From assembly GCA_937921835.1 (NCBI GenBank), contig CAKZVG010000298.1, positions 1 to 7,920 of the forward strand: a DNA stretch of 7,920 bases, given 5' to 3'. The stretch's first letter is position 1, and each line of letters starts with the position of its first letter. Under the pieces are notes generated by a model. That model did not search any database. It was not told where the DNA came from and saw nothing but the letters and a program-made list of their open reading frames with translations. Shown in pieces: positions 5,356 to 7,920 of the stretch. Origin of the DNA: an uncultured Bryobacteraceae bacterium. Its GTDB lineage: Bacteria > Acidobacteriota > Terriglobia > Bryobacterales > Bryobacteraceae. Position numbers and translations under genes: made by a program.

Positions 5356-6564
5356 GTGACCGCAATCCTGATCTTCGCCGGAACGTACTTCGTCCTCGCC
5401 GCCGGGCGCATGCCTGGCTTCCGCATCGACCGCGCCGGCGCGGCCATCATTGGCGCCGCCTTGATGATCGGCTTCACCGTGCTCACCTTCGAGGAAGCGG
5501 TGGCGGCCGAGGACTACTCCACGCTGGCGCTCCTGTTCGGGATGATGATCGTGGTGGCGAGCCTGCGGCTGTCGGGCTTCTTCCGCCTGGTCACGGCGGC
5601 CGTGGTTCGCCACGCCCACCGGCCGCTGGCTTTGCTGGCGTGCGTGGTGCTGGTCTCGGGCGGCCTTTCCGCGCTCTTCGTCAACGACACGGTGTGCCTG
5701 GCGCTCACCCCGCTGGTGATCGAAATCGCCTCCGCGCTGAATCTCAACCCGGTTCCGTATCTGCTGGCGGTGGCCATGGCGGCCAATGCCGGAAGCGCCG
5801 CCACCATCACCGGCAACCCGCAGAACATGGTGGTCGGGGCGCTGTCGAAGATCTCCTACGCGCAATTCGCCGCGGCTCTGGCGCCGGTGGCCGCCATCGG
5901 CCTGGCGTTGACGTTCGCGGTGATCGCTATCCTGTACCGGCGGGAATTCCGGTCCGCGCGGCGGGTTGAGGTCGGCGAGCTGCGCGTGCGCGTCAACCGG
6001 GTTCTGATGTGGAAGTCGCTGGTGGTGTCGGTCGCCATGCTGGGGTTCTTCTTCGCCGGCTTTCCGGTAGCGAACGTGGCGGTGGTGGCGGGCGCGCTGC
6101 TTCTCATCACCCGGCGGGTGAAACCCGAGAAGGTGTACCACGAAATCGACTGGCCGCTGCTGGCCATGTTCGCGGGCTTGTTCGTGGTGGTGGCGGGCGT
6201 CGAAAAGACCACTCTCGACGAGGATCTGTTCGCCTTCGCCTCGCGCTTTCGCCTGGACCGCATCGCGGTGCTGAGCGTCTTTTCCGCGCTGCTCTCGAAC
6301 CTCGTCAGTAACGTGCCCGCCGTGCTCATTTTCCGTCCCCTGGTGCCGCGCCTGCCGGATCCCCGGCTGGCCTGGCTTACGCTTGCGATGTCCTCCACGC
6401 TGGCGGGCAATCTGACCCTGCTGGGCTCGGTGGCCAACCTGATCGTGGTTCAGCGGGCGCGGGGAGAAGCCTCGATCTCCTTCCTTGAGTATCTGCGGGC
6501 GGGTGTCCCGCTGACCATCCTGAGCATCGCCGCCGGCCTGGCGCGCCTCTATTGGATGCGGTGA
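5356..6564 (+). CDS. ArsB/NhaD/CitMHS-superfamily permease (ion transporter superfamily)
   Basis: A 402-residue polytopic membrane transporter. Members of this superfamily move arsenite, sodium/protons, citrate or other anions. Two inverted half-repeats can be recognised: ALFVNDTVCLALTPL (106-120) and NAGSAATITGNPQNMVVG (144-161) in the first, and SNLVSNVPAVLIF (314-326) with GNLTLLGSVANLIVV (351-365) in the second. The GNPQN and GSVAN turns are the typical paired substrate/ion-site loops. About ten or eleven hydrophobic helices are visible, with polar loops near 195-218 and 253-265. This pattern is closer to ArsB/YbiR-like permeases than to NhaD, but the substrate cannot be assigned. The start is GTG at 5356; the GTG at 5343 is out of frame, and no clear Shine-Dalgarno is present. 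It lies 70 nt after the MscS-like gene and may have its own promoter. Family: firm. Cargo: unknown. Confidence 0.88.
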   Translation: MTAILIFAGTYFVLAAGRMPGFRIDRAGAAIIGAALMIGFTVLTFEEAVAAEDYSTLALLFGMMIVVASLRLSGFFRLVTAAVVRHAHRPLALLACVVLVSGGLSALFVNDTVCLALTPLVIEIASALNLNPVPYLLAVAMAANAGSAATITGNPQNMVVGALSKISYAQFAAALAPVAAIGLALTFAVIAILYRREFRSARRVEVGELRVRVNRVLMWKSLVVSVAMLGFFFAGFPVANVAVVAGALLLITRRVKPEKVYHEIDWPLLAMFAGLFVVVAGVEKTTLDEDLFAFASRFRLDRIAVLSVFSALLSNLVSNVPAVLIFRPLVPRLPDPRLAWLTLAMSSTLAGNLTLLGSVANLIVVQRARGEASISFLEYLRAGVPLTILSIAAGLARLYWMR

Positions 6565-6721
6565 GGCCCTCACCACCCGCGGAGCTTCCGCACGGAAAGC
6601 AGCGCCGCCGGCAGGAGCGCGGGCAAGCGGGAAGCGATCTGCGCAGTCCGGAAATTCACTTCTCTTCAACGAAGAATACTCAGCCCCGCTGCTAAACTGA
6701 GATTAGAGAGCTTTAAGCCTG
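6565..6721 (+). promoter_or_regulatory. AT-richer intergenic region, probable promoter of the SH3 lipoprotein gene
   Basis: There is no convincing gene in these 157 nt. Just after the permease stop is a 5-bp hairpin, GCGGA-GCT-TCCGC (6579-6591), with no T-tract. From about 6651 the composition shifts visibly toward A and T. An inverted repeat, TCTTC-AAC-GAAGA (6663-6675), could be an operator, and TAAACT (6693-6698) is a -10 candidate that would give a leader of roughly 15-20 nt. No -35 box at standard spacing was found. Confidence 0.4.
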
Positions 6722-7920
6722 ATGAGGGCCCTGCCGTTTGCGGTAATCATTCTGCCGGTTTGGTTTGTCTGCGGCTGCGGCGGTCCACGGCGCGCCCCCG
6801 CCATCGGCGAGGCGTACGTGGGTCCGGTGACCGTTAAGCTGCGCGAGGAACTCACTCCGAAATCTCCCGTGGTGGCGACGCTCCGGCACGGCGAGAAGGT
6901 GGAGATCCTCCAGCGCCGGCGCCGTTTTTTCAAGGTGCGCGGGCCGCAGGGCGTTGAAGGTTGGACCGACGGCACGCAGTTGCTCACTGCCGAAGAAATG
7001 GACGAGTTGAACCGGCAGACCGCTCTCGCCATGAAGCTCCCTCCGCTCGGAAAAGCCTTTGTGTACGAACCGCTGAACGTTCATACCCGGCCCAACCGGC
7101 AGGCGCCCAGTTTCTATCAGCTTCAGGCCAAGGAAACCGCCGTGGTGCTCACCGGACGTCTCGAACCGCGGGTTCCCTATGAATCGCCCATCCTGAAGCG
7201 CAGCGAACCGGAGCAGCCCAAAACGCCGAAGCGCCCTGCCAGGAAGAAGGTCGAGCCGAAGATCCCGCCCATCCCGCGCGCCAAGGCCCCCGGATTGCCG
7301 CCCGGCTACGACATCATCTCCCGGCAGCCTCCGCAGGACCCCGAGTACCTGCTGAAGAAACAAGAGCGCGAAGCAGCGCGCAAGAGCGCCGTTCCGCTCG
7401 AGGAGTGGAGCCTGGTGCGCATCCAGGATGGACGCGCCGGCTGGGTGCTCGCCCGCATGCTGACCATGGCGATTCCGGACGAGGTCGCGCAATACGCCGA
7501 AGGGCACCGCATCACCTCGTATTATTCCCTGGGGGAGACGCGGCACCGGGATGCGGTCAAGCACCACTGGCTCTGGACCACGCTTGCCAGCCGGAACGCG
7601 GCCCACCAGTTCGACAGCTTCCGCGTGTTCGTGTGGAGCACCGCGCGCGCGCGTTACGAGACCGCCTACATCGAGCGCAATCTGACCGGATACCTCCCGG
7701 TCACTATTGGCCAGGCGCGTTACAACGACGGGCGCGGGGAACGCAACCTGCCTTCCTTCTCCGTGATCACGCGGAACAAGGAAGGGGAGATCGTCCGGCG
7801 AACCTTCGTCTTTGCCGGCCATCTCGTGCGGCTGGTGAAAACCGAGCCTTGGACGCTGCCACCGCCTTTCAGTCTGGAGTTGACGCAGACTTCAACTCCT
7901 GGCCCGCGCGCCGCCGAGGC
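6722..7920 (+). CDS. SH3-domain lipoprotein, 3' end outside window
   Basis: The open frame runs from ATG 6722 to the window edge (399 full codons). The N-terminus is a signal peptide with a hydrophobic core (residues 4-16). It ends VCGC, so Cys19 is the likely lipidated residue, although C17 and the Cys at -2 make the lipobox atypical. Residues 31-88 form a bacterial SH3 (SH3b) domain, from AYVGPVTVKLREE to GVEGWTDGTQLL. A second SH3b begins at 112 (FVYEPLNVHTRPN), breaks near 149, and resumes at 228 (EEWSLVRIQDGRAGWVLARML). Between the halves is a Lys/Pro-rich, probably disordered insert. Residues 255-382 form a mixed-strand domain, rich in aromatics and Arg, that was not recognised. Such proteins usually sit in the cell envelope and bind peptidoglycan or proteins. 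No strong Shine-Dalgarno precedes the ATG. Function is unknown; envelope location is likely. Confidence 0.78.
   Translation, partial: MRALPFAVIILPVWFVCGCGGPRRAPAIGEAYVGPVTVKLREELTPKSPVVATLRHGEKVEILQRRRRFFKVRGPQGVEGWTDGTQLLTAEEMDELNRQTALAMKLPPLGKAFVYEPLNVHTRPNRQAPSFYQLQAKETAVVLTGRLEPRVPYESPILKRSEPEQPKTPKRPARKKVEPKIPPIPRAKAPGLPPGYDIISRQPPQDPEYLLKKQEREAARKSAVPLEEWSLVRIQDGRAGWVLARMLTMAIPDEVAQYAEGHRITSYYSLGETRHRDAVKHHWLWTTLASRNAAHQFDSFRVFVWSTARARYETAYIERNLTGYLPVTIGQARYNDGRGERNLPSFSVITRNKEGEIVRRTFVFAGHLVRLVKTEPWTLPPPFSLELTQTSTPGPRAAE

Noticed and set aside
6570..6659. A 29-codon - strand frame (GTG start) filling the spacer before the lipoprotein gene
   Set aside because: It has a weak start context, no recognisable feature beyond a mildly hydrophobic stretch, and it overlaps likely promoter DNA. 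Chance is sufficient to explain it.
5332..6669. A 445-codon - strand frame opposite the permease gene
   Set aside because: The translation is low-complexity His/Gln/Arg-rich with no motif, whereas the + strand product is an unmistakable transporter.
6713..7822. A 369-codon - strand frame opposite the SH3 lipoprotein gene
   Set aside because: The + frame has a signal peptide, SH3 signatures and an upstream AT-rich promoter-like region; the - frame shows no family resemblance.

Overview
The window is GC-rich, gene-dense DNA in which every supported gene lies on the + strand. No RNA gene, insertion sequence, CRISPR array or phage gene was seen. Two features weakly suggest an Acidobacteriota (Solibacter/Bryobacter-like) or similar soil bacterium: the product mix (FAH-family enzyme, short-type transaldolase, GpgS/MGS-like glycosyltransferases, SH3-domain lipoprotein) and TAnnnT boxes very close to start codons. 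This assignment is an inference and has not been checked against any database.

Region 1 (1-1854) is a tight gene string. It holds a fumarylacetoacetate-hydrolase-family enzyme whose 5' end lies outside the window, then, 4 nt later, a TalC-type transaldolase starting at TTG, then, 15 nt later, a small membrane-anchored DUF3592-like protein. A GC-rich stretch with hairpin potential (1855-1956) separates it from the next block.

Region 2 (1957-5285) is the most interesting part. Two adjacent retaining GT-A glycosyltransferases keep many residues of the enzymes that make sugar-glycerate compatible solutes. The first resembles glucosyl-3-phosphoglycerate synthase (GpgS, GT81), including its GRVT phosphoglycerate-binding motif. 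The second resembles mannosylglycerate synthase (MGS, GT78). The second overlaps, by ATGA, a gene for a multi-helix membrane protein resembling the transmembrane part of MscS-type channels but with no MscS beta domain. The working hypothesis is an osmoadaptation operon that makes a glycosylglycerate-type solute and couples it to a membrane protein. No phosphatase (GpgP) gene is visible in the window.

Region 3 (5286-6564) holds an ArsB/NhaD/CitMHS-superfamily permease with a GTG start. Its 70-nt leader can form two mutually exclusive hairpins.

Region 4 (6565-7920) has an AT-richer promoter-like spacer followed by a probable lipoprotein that runs off the window. It has one intact bacterial SH3 domain and a second SH3 domain split by a Lys/Pro-rich insert, then an unrecognised C-terminal domain.
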